A stretch of 64,000 nucleotides of DNA from Bostrychus sinensis (GCA_020698575.1 CM036254.1:27494526-27558525), one strand, 5' to 3'. Counted from the first letter of the stretch, positions 43,991-49,522 are shown. The notes: generated by a model from the letters alone, not told the origin. Program-made: numbers and translations.

Positions 43991-46900
43991 GTTGTTTTTT
44001 TTTCTTTCTACTCATCACGTTTAGTAATATCCAATCTCGTTTGTGACCCTGTGTCCCTATTTAAGACATAATCTTTCCATATTGATGTGGCTGAGAGTCT
44101 GCACATGCATTTTTATTTTGAAATTTACTGGATCCTCTTCACTGGTTCACAATGTCTGACTTCCTGTCTGGCTCCATCTGCTTTGTTTATCTTTATGCAT
44201 TATGGCTCCGGGATCCGTCAAAAATAGACTTGATTTGTATTTCTGCCAGAGCGCCGGACATGGACACATACTGCAATGCAGTCAGTGTGAACTCACTGAC
44301 TTGCATGGCATCTATTAGTTACGTAAGTCATAACAGGAAAAACACACACACAACACATTCAGTGTGAATTGGGCGTGGGTTTTTATAGTTCAATGGAGAG
44401 CGCATTTACCCCTGAACTAGAAGATATTGTAGTCTGAGTCCAGGTCTGGTACCAGGTATCTAGTATCTGGATAGGAACAGTGCCTTGGCAGAGGTCTCCC
44501 CTCTCCAAGTCTCTCTAGTTTTAATATTTAATATTTAATTTATTTTGCAATTCTGTGCATCTTTGTACACTGAAAGATCTGTCTTTCTTCATACCCCAAG
44601 TCCTTTGCACAGCACTACTTTTTTTGGAAAGATTTGTCTCTATAGCTTTAAAATTTAATTTTCTGCATATTATTTCACTACTTTGTACCATTTAAAACAG
44701 TCATTAAAAGCAACATATTTATACTATAGTTAAAACCTAAAATTAGAGTTGTTTAATCACCAGGTTTTAATCATCATGGTTTTATTGTAGATGCTTGTCC
44801 TACATCCACACCCTAGCCTCAAGCAATATTTTGGATAATTGGGCTTTTGGTTTTTACTGAATATTTCAAACCAGTTAAACCAAATGTTACCAGATAGTAG
44901 TGCAATGAATTAAATATTTATATTTTGCAGAAAAAACAAAAAACATGCAGTTCTATTAGTGAGTCAATTATCTTATATTTGCAGGGTGCCTTAGACTCTG
45001 GGGTAGAAGCATTTTACAAAAAACACTGATTTATAATATTAAGAAGATAAAAAAAAACAAATCAGAATATGCAATATCACTGTTTTATTATTCAAATATG
45101 TTTCCTTTGCCCCAGGACACATCCATGCATTAGTGAATATTCATGGCCATCCCATACTGAGGCAGCCGCAATCTGAAGTTATTGTACAAAACCTATTAAA
45201 TCCCATATCAGAGCAGGGTTGAGGCTAGTACCAGTAAATCATAATATTGATTTATTAAGAGCCATAAATCTTCACTAACTGCAGTTAATAGTAGCAATAA
45301 TTTAAAGACTTTGAAAGAACAGACCAAAGCAAATGTACTCACTACTATTGTAAACAAGAACAGTTTTCTGTGGAGCATTTTGTTTTAGTCATGGTTGTTT
45401 TTCTCGAACAGAACCTGCTGCAATGTATTGAATGACATGAGCCATGGAAGAACCTATTACAGATTTTTTATTTTTTATTTATTTTTGCCTCTGAACATTT
45501 TAGAATATAATTTGTATTTTCCTCTACAGTCAGTAAAATAATTGTATGTTTGCATGCATGGTGTAGCCAAACTACTGTTGGTTGCCTGTTAGAACCGTAT
45601 TTTCCAGGCTATAAGTTGCACTTTTTTCATAGTTTCGCTGGTCCTGCAACTTATAGTCAGGTGCAACTTATATATCAAAATATATATAATTTAACATGAA
45701 CCAAGGAGTAAACATTACCGTCTACAGCTACGGGAGGACGCTCTAGGCTTGTGACAACTACTGTCAGTAGTATTCAGTGATGCGGAATGAGATCGGGAGC
45801 TTGGTGAACTTCCTTACCGGTAACTGGCTTGTTGGACTCGCTGGCTTGTTATGTTAGTTTAGCCTATTCAGCCTCCCAGGTATGTTCTTTATGCTATTGT
45901 TTAGCTGAATAACTGTTAATTCGTTACGTTAACATACCAGACACCTATCCAGCCTGTTGTTCTGTGTGCTATTGTGTAGCTGAATAACTTGCCTTTCCAG
46001 ATTAAATGTCTGTTCTTGGTCTTGGATTTTGTGAAATATTTTTTTAATAAATGCAAACTATAGTCCAGTGCAACTTATATATGTTTTTTCCTCTTCTTGA
46101 CACAATTTTTGACTGATGCGACTTATACTCCAGAGCGACTTATAGTCCGGAAAATACGGTACTCTGGCTTCCTCTCTCTATGCAAATAAAATGCATGTTT
46201 AGGTGGTAGAGGAGAAACAGAAATTCTTCCTGCACAATCATAGCCTTGTGATTAACTGGTGTGGCAACTGTCCAAGTTTTATGAACATGGAGAAACTGAT
46301 TTTAAATTGACAAGATAATACAGATGCAAGTTATTTAATAGTCTACGTATTCCTTTATTGACTTTACATAACCAGAGTGTCATTGAATTCTAAGGTGTTA
46401 AAACATTTCAGCTTCTTTGTTTGGTTTGACGGAGGCGTTTTATTATTAAAGTATTAATTAAAGGTAACACAGGGGGCACAGTGACAGAGTGGTTAGTTCT
46501 CTTGCCTCCCAGCAAGGACGCTATGAGATCAACACAAACTCTCTGTGTGGAGCCTGCAAGTTCTCACCATGTTTCCACGGGCTCTCTCCAGACCTCCAGC
46601 TTCCTCCCACCATCCAAAGACATACATAAGTTAAGTAAAAGGGTTGCCTACTCCTGGCCCGCGAGCCAAACTTGGTCCTGAGCCAGATGAAGTTGGCCCT
46701 TGTTAACTTTTTAGCTGCTATCCACTTTTTTTAATTGCAATTATTTGATAACATTTAACCCCATGGTGCTATCAGTAAATGTTTGCAAGCATACAGCTCT
46801 CTGTTAAGGTTTCATGGTTTTAGTTGCCTCCAACCAATAAATAGTAAGCATTCTGTCATGTGGCCTCTTTTTGTCATGGTTACCTTTGCCTCTATCCAAT

Positions 46901-49209
46901 AAGTATCCAATGTTTATCTAATTTGCTGCGTAATAATGTAGCAAAATAGGGGGTGGTGCGGTTGGGGTGAGGATTATTATTTATTGATCTATTTACTTTG
47001 AATACGTAATTGAATATGCTAATATATGTTCATTTAAAGCTGCCAAAGAACCATGACAGAGAACTGTATGTCCATTCATGTGGCCCGCCACCTGGTGGAT
47101 CAAAAATTTTTCAGCCTGACTGCGATCAAACTTGCCTATCCCCGTGATAGGTGAACTTGGGCCTCTAGATTGCCCTGACTAAATGGTTGTTGTCTGTGTA
47201 TGTCTTTGTGTCAGCCCTGTGACTAACTGGCCACTGTCCAGGGTGTACAGGTTAAAAACAAACACCTATAACACAGTTTAGTTGTGTTTGAATTTAGGAT
47301 TTAAGTGGGTGTGAAAACAAACAATGAATAGGGCAACTTTTAAGCATAATAAAAATCATACACCAGTGTAGTACCATCAGCAATTGGCGTGATATTTTCA
47401 ACAAAGAGTGGCCTCAAAGTAACAGCAACATAGCACTATAGAAATCGTTTGAATTTGATTAAGATGTGAGCAGTGGTTCCTGTTGTGTTAATGTTCTGAC
47501 AGACTCACAAACAGATGTGTACAGTTCATAATGTCCTCAGTGGGAGGTAATGAGCTCCCCGTGTTTCAATCAGAAGCTAATGTTTAATTCTGGGGGACTC
47601 CTGGAAGCGTCCTGTCTTACAGGACGTTTCATCAGTCATGGGCTCTTTGAAAGGTGACTGCGGGCCGTGGGTGGATCAGTCTCACATAAACCTGGGTAAA
47701 TTAAAGCTGTCCTGTGCTGTCGAGCGATTCCTCAGGCACTCGTACAATTACACCAATGTAGTCCATCTATCTCGCTGCATATGCTTCTAATACACATACC
47801 TAAACAGTGCAATTATGGAAATGAAATAAGGACATTAAAGCACTGGGTTTACATTCTGTATCATCTCAATATCCTTGAGATATAGGTGTAACCTTGCAAC
47901 CTTGTTTTAGATTGGTCCATACTACTTTTATGAAGAATTGTGAATACTAGAAGTCAATTAATCAACAATCAATCAATTAGTGGCTGTTATTTAAATGGAT
48001 CAACACTTTCAACACATTAAATACACTGAGTCACTGCCTGATGATGCCAAAGGGTAGCTCCAGATTTTTTCTTGTGACATTTAAGACCTTTTTAGGACTT
48101 TTAGGACTAAGGCCATTTAGAATGAAATTGTATGCCAAGATTGGCAGCAAAAAAACAATAATCTCTATAAATGTTACAAAAATAAATGTATTGTAAAAAG
48201 TAAAAAGTATTACTCTCTGAAACTCACTGCTTTTATTTAAGTCTAATAAAGGTGAAATAACTTCAGTGCATTAAAAATCTCAAAACAGAATCATAAAATT
48301 CAGTGGTAACAGCATTTATTATATTGTGGGGATGTTTTTTGCAACAAATATGCCTTTGCCTCCAACATTACACAGCCCATATAAACAGTCAACTTTAGCG
48401 TTCCAAAACATACTAAAGGCACATTGGAGTGGGTGACTTTAAGATATTGTATTTGTAAAACCACTATTGATATAATTTGTTGCCAAATTCACATCCAACT
48501 TGAAAAAAGACAGACCTCTCTTGTAAATTGTTACTTGCAAAGTATTCATCTAAAATATATTTTTGTCAAATACAACAATGATAAACTTAGATTTAAAGCG
48601 TAGATTTTGACAATTTGACAATTTCAGACCTAGATGAGCAAAATGTTCCTGCCCATACAATTTAAGGCCTTGATTTTGACAACATCAAATTTCATACCTT
48701 TTTAATACTTATAAGACCTTGGCGCTGCCCTGTGGGAAATAAAGACTATCTCCGTATTAAAACAAAAAAGGCAATTAATGTTAGGTGTTTGCTATATTGC
48801 ACATTTACATTTTGTTAAGCATCCATTGTCTTCAGAAACACTGAATTAGCCTTCTGAAGTAAATAAGTTACATTACATTAACATTAAATTTTACAGCGCG
48901 ACTAGCCTAATTAAAGATACTACTCATTAGTTTTCTTTGTTTGAACACTCACCTGTAGAGCTGCTTCTGCACATAGGACGTAAATGTCCGGGGAAACAAT
49001 CTCTTCCAGATTGCTTTCGGGGTTTGTTATGAATTTGTAAGCAATCTGCAAAGCTTCAACGTCTAAAGGCAAAAAAACGTAACATTAGACCAAAGCATGA
49101 CCTGAACTTTCAAGGACAGTAGCTAAATGCACCGCTGACAATGTGAGTGTGACTAACCTCCTTTCTCACTGGCCTTTGAAATGTACTCACGGAGATCTAT
49201 TGAATCCAT
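876..49209 (-). CDS. cfap46: cfap46 (TTC40), 5' part of gene, 38 coding exons, continues past left edge
   Basis: Cilia- and flagella-associated protein 46 is a large TPR protein of the axonemal central apparatus (C1d projection, with CFAP54, CFAP74 and CFAP221 homologues). Exons in coding order: 49158-49209, 48953-49062, 43252-43383, 42910-42974, 40856-41020, 40040-40163, 38916-39010, 37307-37444, 37017-37116, 35017-35115, 34432-34622, 30501-30726, 29530-29644, 26908-27034, 26211-26365, 25918-26015, 23600-23712, 21870-22082, 19937-20130, 17237-17386, 10981-11162, 9948-10079, 9673-9838, 7727-7772, 7215-7347, 6948-7131, 5969-6122, 4705-4904, 4500-4631, 4110-4271, 3557-3699, 3148-3246, 3008-3068, 2659-2811, 2362-2562, 2188-2294, 1107-1289, 876-1014. 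Recognition rests on blocks such as CLPLLQHNLRK (exon 11), ELALIEEEEGRLEAA and RAEDKAAML (exon 12), LLLAPDDFQVVLD (exon 13), LCAKAQHH (exon 14) and FCLLYDDGRW (exon 15), which match the vertebrate family. The 38 exons give about 1,746 codons against roughly 2,700 in mammals. Phases agree everywhere except exon 19. Confidence 0.93.
1107..1289 (-). CDS. cfap46: cfap46 exon 37
   Basis: Residues about 1639-1700, LRLKSDCDKLQKCAHDFTEL then YREQAAEALTHSSHGLR, helical and coiled-coil-like. The donor AAG|GTCAGC is chosen because the earlier GTCTAA would put a stop at the start of exon 38. Confidence 0.85.
1407..1768. mobile_element. hAT-like MITE with short inverted ends
   Basis: Begins CAGGGTTCC and ends GGAACCCT, an inverted pair. 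The inside is AT-rich, with repeated GCATTAAAA-type words, a pattern common in teleost non-autonomous hAT elements. No target duplication is evident. Lies in the intron between exons 36 and 37. Confidence 0.5.
2188..2294 (-). CDS. cfap46: cfap46 exon 36
   Basis: Residues about 1604-1639, IDEIVKQGCEALMPLLEKQV. Acceptor CTGCAG, donor AG|GTAAAG, ends in phase 2. Confidence 0.88.
2362..2562 (-). CDS. cfap46: cfap46 exon 35
   Basis: Residues about 1537-1603, CSLLSLAVLACEEQNYAQAL then ILLDEAQASGGDEDFWYQL, a canonical TPR. Acceptor TTTAG, donor GTACAA. Confidence 0.94.
2659..2811 (-). CDS. cfap46: cfap46 exon 34
   Basis: Residues about 1486-1536, ICAENIWLGKAEVCLSMGFY then QQARHFMAETHSVAR, a TPR. 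Acceptor CTCAG, donor GTGAGT. A (TAA)n tract lies in the intron just upstream on the gene strand. Confidence 0.92.
2848..2876. repeat. (TAA)n microsatellite
   Basis: About nine uninterrupted TAA units in a cfap46 intron, about 35 bases upstream (gene strand) of exon 34. Confidence 0.95.
3008..3068 (-). CDS. cfap46: cfap46 exon 33
   Basis: Residues about 1465-1485, RAILISQERKSLNQTYKQ. 61 bp; acceptor CACAG, donor GTGAGA, phase 0 end. Confidence 0.88.
3148..3246 (-). CDS. cfap46: cfap46 exon 32
   Basis: Residues about 1432-1465, IVKTCCELGLENQSPYYEKL. Acceptor GTTAG, donor GTATGT, ends in phase 2. Confidence 0.9.
3557..3699 (-). CDS. cfap46: cfap46 exon 31
   Basis: Residues about 1385-1432, SLFYLNLLEKELQSLSLSHL then TLPVLHLAETIAHDIL, strongly conserved in the family. 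Acceptor CACCAG, donor GTAAAA. Confidence 0.94.
4110..4271 (-). CDS. cfap46: cfap46 exon 30, followed by a GC donor
   Basis: Residues about 1331-1384, TDLALPVTPRDWVCFSCPDQ. The 3' splice donor is CAG|GCAAGA rather than GT. No in-frame GT donor nearby gives the observed phase-0 join to exon 31, so this is read as a GC-AG intron. Confidence 0.88.
4500..4631 (-). CDS. cfap46: cfap46 exon 29, lysine-rich linker
   Basis: Residues about 1287-1330. A low-complexity linker ending GSKKGKDKDKGKAKKLKE between two helical regions. 132 bp, phase 0 both sides; donor GTGAGT. Confidence 0.85.
4705..4904 (-). CDS. cfap46: cfap46 exon 28
   Basis: Residues about 1220-1286: a Ser/Asn-rich acidic linker, then CLDALIRAHILLGVMAGRTS and LLRAYVFVVQMWK. 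Donor GTATTA, phase 0 end. Confidence 0.92.
5403..5431. repeat. (ATTT)n microsatellite
   Basis: About six ATTT units with small imperfections, intronic. Confidence 0.9.
5969..6122 (-). CDS. cfap46: cfap46 exon 27
   Basis: Residues about 1169-1220, VSLLLEFAEWMYFNNFPKTD then ALQMVQWAIDILLQ, a conserved TPR-like block. Acceptor AACAG, donor GTAGAA, ends in phase 1. Confidence 0.93.
6948..7131 (-). CDS. cfap46: cfap46 exon 26
   Basis: Residues about 1107-1168, LLGESVGMDMEKLEGEGEQC then RVALCSGNITKKLTCYQRAI. Acceptor TTCAG, donor GTAATA, phase 0 end. Confidence 0.9.
7215..7347 (-). CDS. cfap46: cfap46 exon 25
   Basis: Residues about 1063-1107, VRAAIYKLLLQIHIDKSDLN then AKQLLEKALRDMPRSKHR, a TPR. 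Acceptor TCCAG, donor GTAAGT. Confidence 0.92.
7727..7772 (-). CDS. cfap46: cfap46 exon 24, short exon
   Basis: Residues about 1048-1063, NKNALMSTTSKPETL, 46 bp. Accepted because the phases on both sides fit and the GTGAGT donor is strong. It carries no conserved block of its own. Confidence 0.75.
8682..9013 (-). mobile_element. tRNA-derived SINE, family A, reverse copy
   Basis: Contains the teleost-type body GCAATTTAGAGTCA...AACATGCATGTCTTTGG. The tRNA-like head on the reverse strand is degraded, ending near 9,013. Related copies: 28,955-29,265 and the split copy at 46,472-47,255. Confidence 0.65.
9673..9838 (-). CDS. cfap46: cfap46 exon 23
   Basis: Residues about 992-1047, CEAAARHYWNTCLPLAQTPE then RALLRDPLEMILNALL, conserved in the family. 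Acceptor GCACAG, donor GTAAGA, phase 0 end. Confidence 0.93.
9948..10079 (-). CDS. cfap46: cfap46 exon 22
   Basis: Residues about 949-992, MLSSAACLRASSLVHESYGN then YREAMELLLSSV. Acceptor CCTTAG, donor GTACTG, ends in phase 2. Confidence 0.9.
10370..10515. repeat. 146-bp AT-rich palindrome
   Basis: Two perfect 30-bp inverted arms (10,370-10,399 and 10,486-10,515) flank an uninterrupted 86-bp AT dinucleotide core. The whole block is almost self-complementary and could form a cruciform. Lies in the intron between cfap46 exons 21 and 22. Confidence 0.95.
10981..11162 (-). CDS. cfap46: cfap46 exon 21
   Basis: Residues about 888-948, ELQVWCQLAAFCHDANDHNM then LSCTEKALELKE, a TPR. Its acceptor is preceded by a (CT)n tract, read as (GA)n on the plus strand. 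Donor GTAAGT, ends in phase 2. Confidence 0.92.
11168..11204. repeat. (GA)n microsatellite at a splice acceptor
   Basis: About 18 GA units, read as (CT)n on the gene strand, ending about 5 bases before the exon 21 acceptor. It therefore forms the pyrimidine tract. Confidence 0.95.
13818..14935. mobile_element. possible hAT-type element, boundaries uncertain
   Basis: Starts with CAGTGGTGTCAAACTCA, a typical hAT/Charlie-like end. Near 14,919-14,932 is GTGGGCCGGATTAGG, as often found just inside the other end. The closing terminal repeat itself was not found, so the end is approximate. Confidence 0.35.
17067..17097. repeat. (CAAA)n microsatellite
   Basis: Imperfect CAAA repeats in the intron downstream (gene strand) of exon 20. 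Confidence 0.85.
17237..17386 (-). CDS. cfap46: cfap46 exon 20
   Basis: Residues about 838-887, LCEFALQLSDGSVPGEAVLI then VSTWVQTKRLLQQQIG. 150 bp, phase 0 both sides. Acceptor TCTCAG, donor GTACTA. Confidence 0.92.
17417..17558. mobile_element. hAT-type MITE, CAGAGATGGGTA ends
   Basis: 142 bp. It begins CAGAGATGGGTA and ends TACCCACCTCTG, and contains the characteristic TTACTTGAGTAACTTTT core of a very common fish MITE. No clear target duplication. Sits just upstream (gene strand) of exon 20. Confidence 0.75.
18657..18770 (+). mobile_element. tRNA-derived SINE, family B
   Basis: A-box-like TGGCTCAGTGGATAGAG and B-box-like GGTTCAGATCC, about 36 bp apart, at the 5' end, then a shared body (CTTGGTGGAAGTCTAGAGTC). 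Related copies start at about 44,385 and 54,556. Confidence 0.7.
18906..19291. mobile_element. 386-bp MITE with CTGGGGACACAC ends
   Basis: Perfect 12-bp terminal inverted repeats at 18,906-18,917 and 19,280-19,291. The inside contains repeated CTGTTAGTGTG/CTGTTAAGTGTG words and no ORF of note. Superfamily not assigned. Confidence 0.6.
19640..19655. repeat. short (AT)n tract
   Basis: About eight AT units, intronic. Confidence 0.85.
19937..20130 (-). CDS. cfap46: cfap46 exon 19, frame not consistent through the exon
   Basis: Residues about 773-838. The 5' half reads RALVVMLCNVVALGLILPL in the frame set by exon 18. The 3' half reads LDPSALQDARKALE in the frame needed by exon 20, one base out of step. 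The switch lies between about 20,060 and 19,975, in GC-rich sequence with two GGGG runs on the gene strand. No small GT-AG intron of the right length was found. A sequencing or assembly indel, or a real mutation, would explain it. Confidence 0.75.
20750..20900. repeat. fragment of TTTAGTCC-rich MITE family
   Basis: Repeated words TTTAGTCCTGGT, TTTAGACCTAG and similar, shared with the better-bounded copy at 22,755-23,046. Confidence 0.4.
21870..22082 (-). CDS. cfap46: cfap46 exon 18
   Basis: Residues about 702-773, SAYASSSFLRAAELGAEISE then NAAIYLWNYNNHLLAERQY, a conserved TPR-containing block. Acceptor TTCCAG, donor GG|GTAGGC, ends in phase 2. Confidence 0.94.
22755..23046. mobile_element. 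hAT-type MITE, CAGTGGT...ACCACTG ends
   Basis: 17-bp ends at 22,755-22,771 and 23,030-23,046 match in inverted orientation at 15 of 17 positions. The interior carries CTAAACCAGG-type repeats. Relatives or fragments: 20,750-20,900, 38,340-38,460, 50,935-51,235 and 51,560-51,745. Confidence 0.65.
23600..23712 (-). CDS. cfap46: cfap46 exon 17
   Basis: Residues about 665-702, AVVQKLHTEGVQLNGRPVHP and a short acidic tail. Acceptor TCCAG, donor GTAAGG, ends in phase 2. Confidence 0.9.
24425..24860 (+). mobile_element. non-LTR retrotransposon 3' fragment
   Basis: Decayed end of a LINE reverse-transcriptase ORF and downstream sequence. It has the word order AGGAGATTTATGGATGTA, AGAGGACATGAAG, GATGGAGGCAGATGATT and ACCCCTGAAGCGAAC, familiar in fish LINEs. 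The same fragment occurs reversed at 31,450-31,775. A further reversed piece follows at about 24,875-24,960. Confidence 0.6.
25066..25130 (+). mobile_element. LINE 3' tail
   Basis: TGTAAAGCCCTTTGAAGCG followed by a GCTATATAAATAAATTGAA-type end, the common 3' terminus of fish LINEs, with a short simple-repeat tail. Confidence 0.6.
25918..26015 (-). CDS. cfap46: cfap46 exon 16
   Basis: Residues about 632-664, ECNRDLLRLLAEIHFINAE. Acceptor TTACAG, donor GTAGTC, phase 0 end. Confidence 0.9.
26211..26365 (-). CDS. cfap46: cfap46 exon 15
   Basis: Residues about 580-632, EEVWDVCRAACRFCLLYDDG, strongly conserved in the family, followed by a charged segment. Donor GTACTA, ends in phase 1. Confidence 0.94.
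26908..27034 (-). CDS. cfap46: cfap46 exon 14
   Basis: Residues about 538-580, with VAELCAKAQHHSTSVQMINK and EGTDPTER. Acceptor TCTAG, donor GTGAGT, ends in phase 2. Confidence 0.93.
27190..27500 (+). mobile_element. tRNA-derived SINE, family C
   Basis: tRNA-like head with GGTAGAGCAGTCACCCTATA and the B-box-like GCGGTTCCAATCCC. Then the body word TCCTTGGGCAAGACACTTCA, and a tail with GGAAAAAGCACCACATAAGT. A truncated relative is at 56,237-56,361. Confidence 0.75.
27795..28005 (-). mobile_element. SINE-like repeat, reverse orientation
   Basis: Contains GTGTCTTGCCCAAGGGACAC, the reverse complement of the family C body word, joined to a GGGTCACCGCAGC...GGATGCCCTTC body. Family uncertain. Confidence 0.5.
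28955..29265 (-). mobile_element. tRNA-derived SINE, family A, reverse copy
   Basis: On the reverse strand a tRNA-like head (near 29,260, GCAGAGCGGTTAGTGCTCTC) leads into the family A body (CATTCACTAGGGGCATTTTA region). Clear relative of 8,682-9,013. Confidence 0.72.
29530..29644 (-). CDS. cfap46: cfap46 exon 13
   Basis: Residues about 500-538, PVLVAVGLLLAPDDFQVVLD, a conserved family block. Acceptor TTTCAG, donor GTTTGA, ends in phase 1. Confidence 0.95.
29880..30434. mobile_element. TA-flanked element with CCGTATTTTCCGCACTATAA ends
   Basis: 555 bp including flanking TA. The terminal inverted repeats at 29,880-29,907 and 30,407-30,434 are identical over 28 bases. Inside are further TATAAGGCGCA-type copies near both ends, so the ends are nested repeats. 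TA on both sides suggests a Tc1/mariner-like target site. Lies between exons 12 and 13. Confidence 0.85.
30501..30726 (-). CDS. cfap46: cfap46 exon 12
   Basis: Residues about 424-499. Contains SELALIEEEEGRLEAALTHL, a canonical TPR, then TPSRAEDKAAMLMQQ. Donor GTTTTA, phase 0 end. The intron upstream on the gene strand (30,727-34,431) holds a foldback element and a LINE 3' fragment. Confidence 0.95.
31450..31775 (-). mobile_element. non-LTR retrotransposon 3' fragment, reverse copy
   Basis: The reverse complement aligns by eye with 24,425-24,860 (GATGTTGAGGT, GATTAGGAATGAGTAC, AAGAGGAGATTTATGAATG, GGCGACCCCTGAAAGGGA). Confidence 0.6.
32630..34043. mobile_element. foldback-type element with long inverted arms
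   Basis: Left arm 32,630-32,810 continued at 33,523-33,682; right arm 33,730-34,043; loop about 47 bp. The arms match closely in inverted orientation (for example AAATGGCCGCCATTG and GGGGAGGAACAAGCTGCTTC). The left arm is interrupted by the element at 32,811-33,522. No transposase was found. In the intron between exons 11 and 12. Confidence 0.8.
32811..33522. mobile_element. 712-bp element nested in the foldback arm
   Basis: Perfect 12-bp inverted ends CTCGTTCGAGAT / ATCTCGAACGAG. It interrupts sequence that is continuous in the opposite arm of the host element, which fixes its borders. GC-richer than its surroundings. No transposase ORF recognised. Superfamily not assigned. Confidence 0.75.
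34432..34622 (-). CDS. cfap46: cfap46 exon 11
   Basis: Residues about 361-424, with AVCASQWRFCLPLLQHNLRK, one of the most conserved blocks of CFAP46. Acceptor CCCACAG, donor AG|GTCTGT, ends in phase 2. Confidence 0.95.
35017..35115 (-). CDS. cfap46: cfap46 exon 10
   Basis: Residues about 328-360, IIMECISCEISLLKKAKMNE. 99 bp, phase 0 on both sides; acceptor TTCTAG, donor GTGCTT. Confidence 0.9.
35558..35577. repeat. short (AT)n tract
   Basis: About nine AT units in the intron between exons 10 and 11. Confidence 0.8.
37017..37116 (-). CDS. cfap46: cfap46 exon 9
   Basis: Residues about 294-327, VAFLLELALLALQTKHQKVA then CLKELKTAEEA, a TPR-like helical pair. Donor GTGAGT, phase 0 end. Confidence 0.9.
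37307..37444 (-). CDS. cfap46: cfap46 exon 8
   Basis: Residues about 248-294: an acidic stretch, then a proline/serine-rich linker (SPMKPSPQPSPPA). Two donors are possible. GTAAGG at 37,312-37,313 would break the phase. AG|GTCTGT, used here, keeps the frame into exon 9 and gives R at the junction. Confidence 0.8.
37905..38125 (+). repeat. dispersed repeat, copy 1
   Basis: About 220 bp closely similar, in the same orientation, to 52,160-52,384 (shared TCTGATTGGACGATCA, TCAGCTGTACCATTGTT, GATTTAAACATGTTTAC). Probably a MITE. Class not known. Confidence 0.75.
38340..38460. repeat. fragment of the CTAAACCAGG MITE family
   Basis: Contains TTGAGAACCACTGG followed by TTTAGACCAGG-type words, like 22,755-23,046. 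Confidence 0.45.
38916..39010 (-). CDS. cfap46: cfap46 exon 7
   Basis: Residues about 217-248, MQHKLSGSDVLLEMSRQSST then IYKLQELK. Acceptor CCCTCAG, donor GTAAGA, ends in phase 2. Confidence 0.88.
40040..40163 (-). CDS. cfap46: cfap46 exon 6
   Basis: Residues about 175-216, LIKLYVDAGKMDDAISFAKV, a TPR-like repeat. Donor GTAAGT, phase 0 end. Confidence 0.92.
40856..41020 (-). CDS. cfap46: cfap46 exon 5
   Basis: Residues about 120-175, with YHSLVFNASVLYFQTVRP and SWRAELMM. Starts in phase 2 and ends in phase 2 at donor AT|GTAAAC. Confidence 0.92.
42910..42974 (-). CDS. cfap46: cfap46 exon 4
   Basis: Residues about 99-120, EDFEKAVDYFLKAIEIAKHN, a clear TPR helix with the typical small/aromatic spacing. 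Acceptor TTTTAG, donor AAG|GTGGGT, ends in phase 2. Confidence 0.92.
43252..43383 (-). CDS. cfap46: cfap46 exon 3
   Basis: Residues about 55-98, including KPCLKMYFEGNPPANQFVCR, a first TPR-like helical pair. Phase 0 on both sides. Donor GTGAGG. Confidence 0.92.
43951..43990. repeat. (ATT)n microsatellite
   Basis: About thirteen uninterrupted TAT/ATT units. Confidence 0.95.
44385..44520 (+). mobile_element. tRNA-derived SINE, family B
   Basis: Head with CAATGGAGAGCGCATTTACC and the degraded B box GTCTGAGTCCAGG, body CTTGGCAGAGGTCTCC. Relative of 18,657 and 54,556. Confidence 0.68.
45594..46161. mobile_element. second CCGTATTTTCC-end element, different subfamily
   Basis: Left end ACCGTATTTTCCAGGCTATA; the right end mirrors it with CCGGAAAATACGGTA. 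Inside, repeated GCAACTTATA / GCGACTTATA words near both ends parallel the nested repeats of 29,880-30,434, with different bases. The left flanking T of TA is changed. Confidence 0.78.
46472..47255 (+). mobile_element. family A SINE split by an insertion
   Basis: The head and first body part lie at 46,472-46,639 (GTGACAGAGTGGTTAGTTCT). The rest resumes at about 47,150 (CTCTAGATTGCCCTGAC, GGCCACTGTCCAGGGTGTAC). The missing join is filled by about 510 bp of unrelated sequence. Confidence 0.65.
46640..47149. mobile_element. insertion inside the SINE, hAT-like
   Basis: Starts GGGTTGCCTACTCCTGGCCC and ends near AACTTGCCTATCCCCGTG. Both resemble one hAT-type terminal sequence in the same rather than inverted orientation, so the borders or history are unclear. 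Confidence 0.4.
48055..48735. mobile_element. possible hAT-type element rich in TTTAAGACCTTTTT
   Basis: Mirrored words near the ends (ACATTTAAGACCTTTTTAGG; CATACCTTTTTAATACTTAT with AAGACC) resemble a common fish hAT family. Exact ends not seen. Confidence 0.35.
48953..49062 (-). CDS. cfap46: cfap46 exon 2
   Basis: Residues about 18-54. It contains EEIVSPDIYVLCAEAALQ, the first conserved block of the family. Its donor is GTGAGT, its acceptor TTTAG, and it ends in phase 0. Confidence 0.92.
49158..49209 (-). CDS. cfap46: cfap46 exon 1 with start codon
   Basis: The start ATG is at 49,209-49,207. It has A at -3 and G at +4, a strong vertebrate initiation context. The exon encodes MDSIDLREYISKASEKG and ends in phase 1 at a GTTAGT donor. 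The next exon continues into the family's conserved SPDIYVLCAE block, which supports this start. Confidence 0.85.
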
Positions 49210-49509
49210 GCTGACAAAAAGACCACTACGAGGACTACTGTCGTTCGAAGCTCGTAGCTTAATTAGCAAAAAATAACGCAAGCATGTGGCTAACGCTATA
49301 GTGATATAACGTTAGATAAAACGTCAGTAGAAATGCACATGTAAACGCTTATAACACAGAAGAAACGGTAGAATCTAACATCTTTACCCCGCGTTAAATT
49401 AAACGTTGACGAAATTACTACATTAAGGTTAAGTAAACAAAGTATAACAGGCAAACTAGCTTAACTTTCCCATAATGTCATGCTGTTTATCGAGAGTGAG
49501 CGAGAGTGT

Positions 49510-49522
49510 GTTACCTAGCAAC
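49510..49522. promoter_or_regulatory. RFX X-box in the cfap46 promoter region
   Basis: GTTACC-T-AGCAAC matches both halves of the X-box consensus (GTNRCC and RGYAAC) with a 1-base spacer. It lies 301 bp upstream of the cfap46 start. RFX factors drive ciliary genes through such sites, so it fits the gene. Binding is inferred. Confidence 0.72.

Larger units (their letters stand above)
43384..48952. other. cfap46 intron 2
   Basis: The 5.6-kb second intron. No exon recognised. It holds an (ATT)n tract, a family B SINE, a TA-flanked element, a split family A SINE with an inserted fragment, and a hAT-like stretch near 48.1-48.7 kb. Confidence 0.7.
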
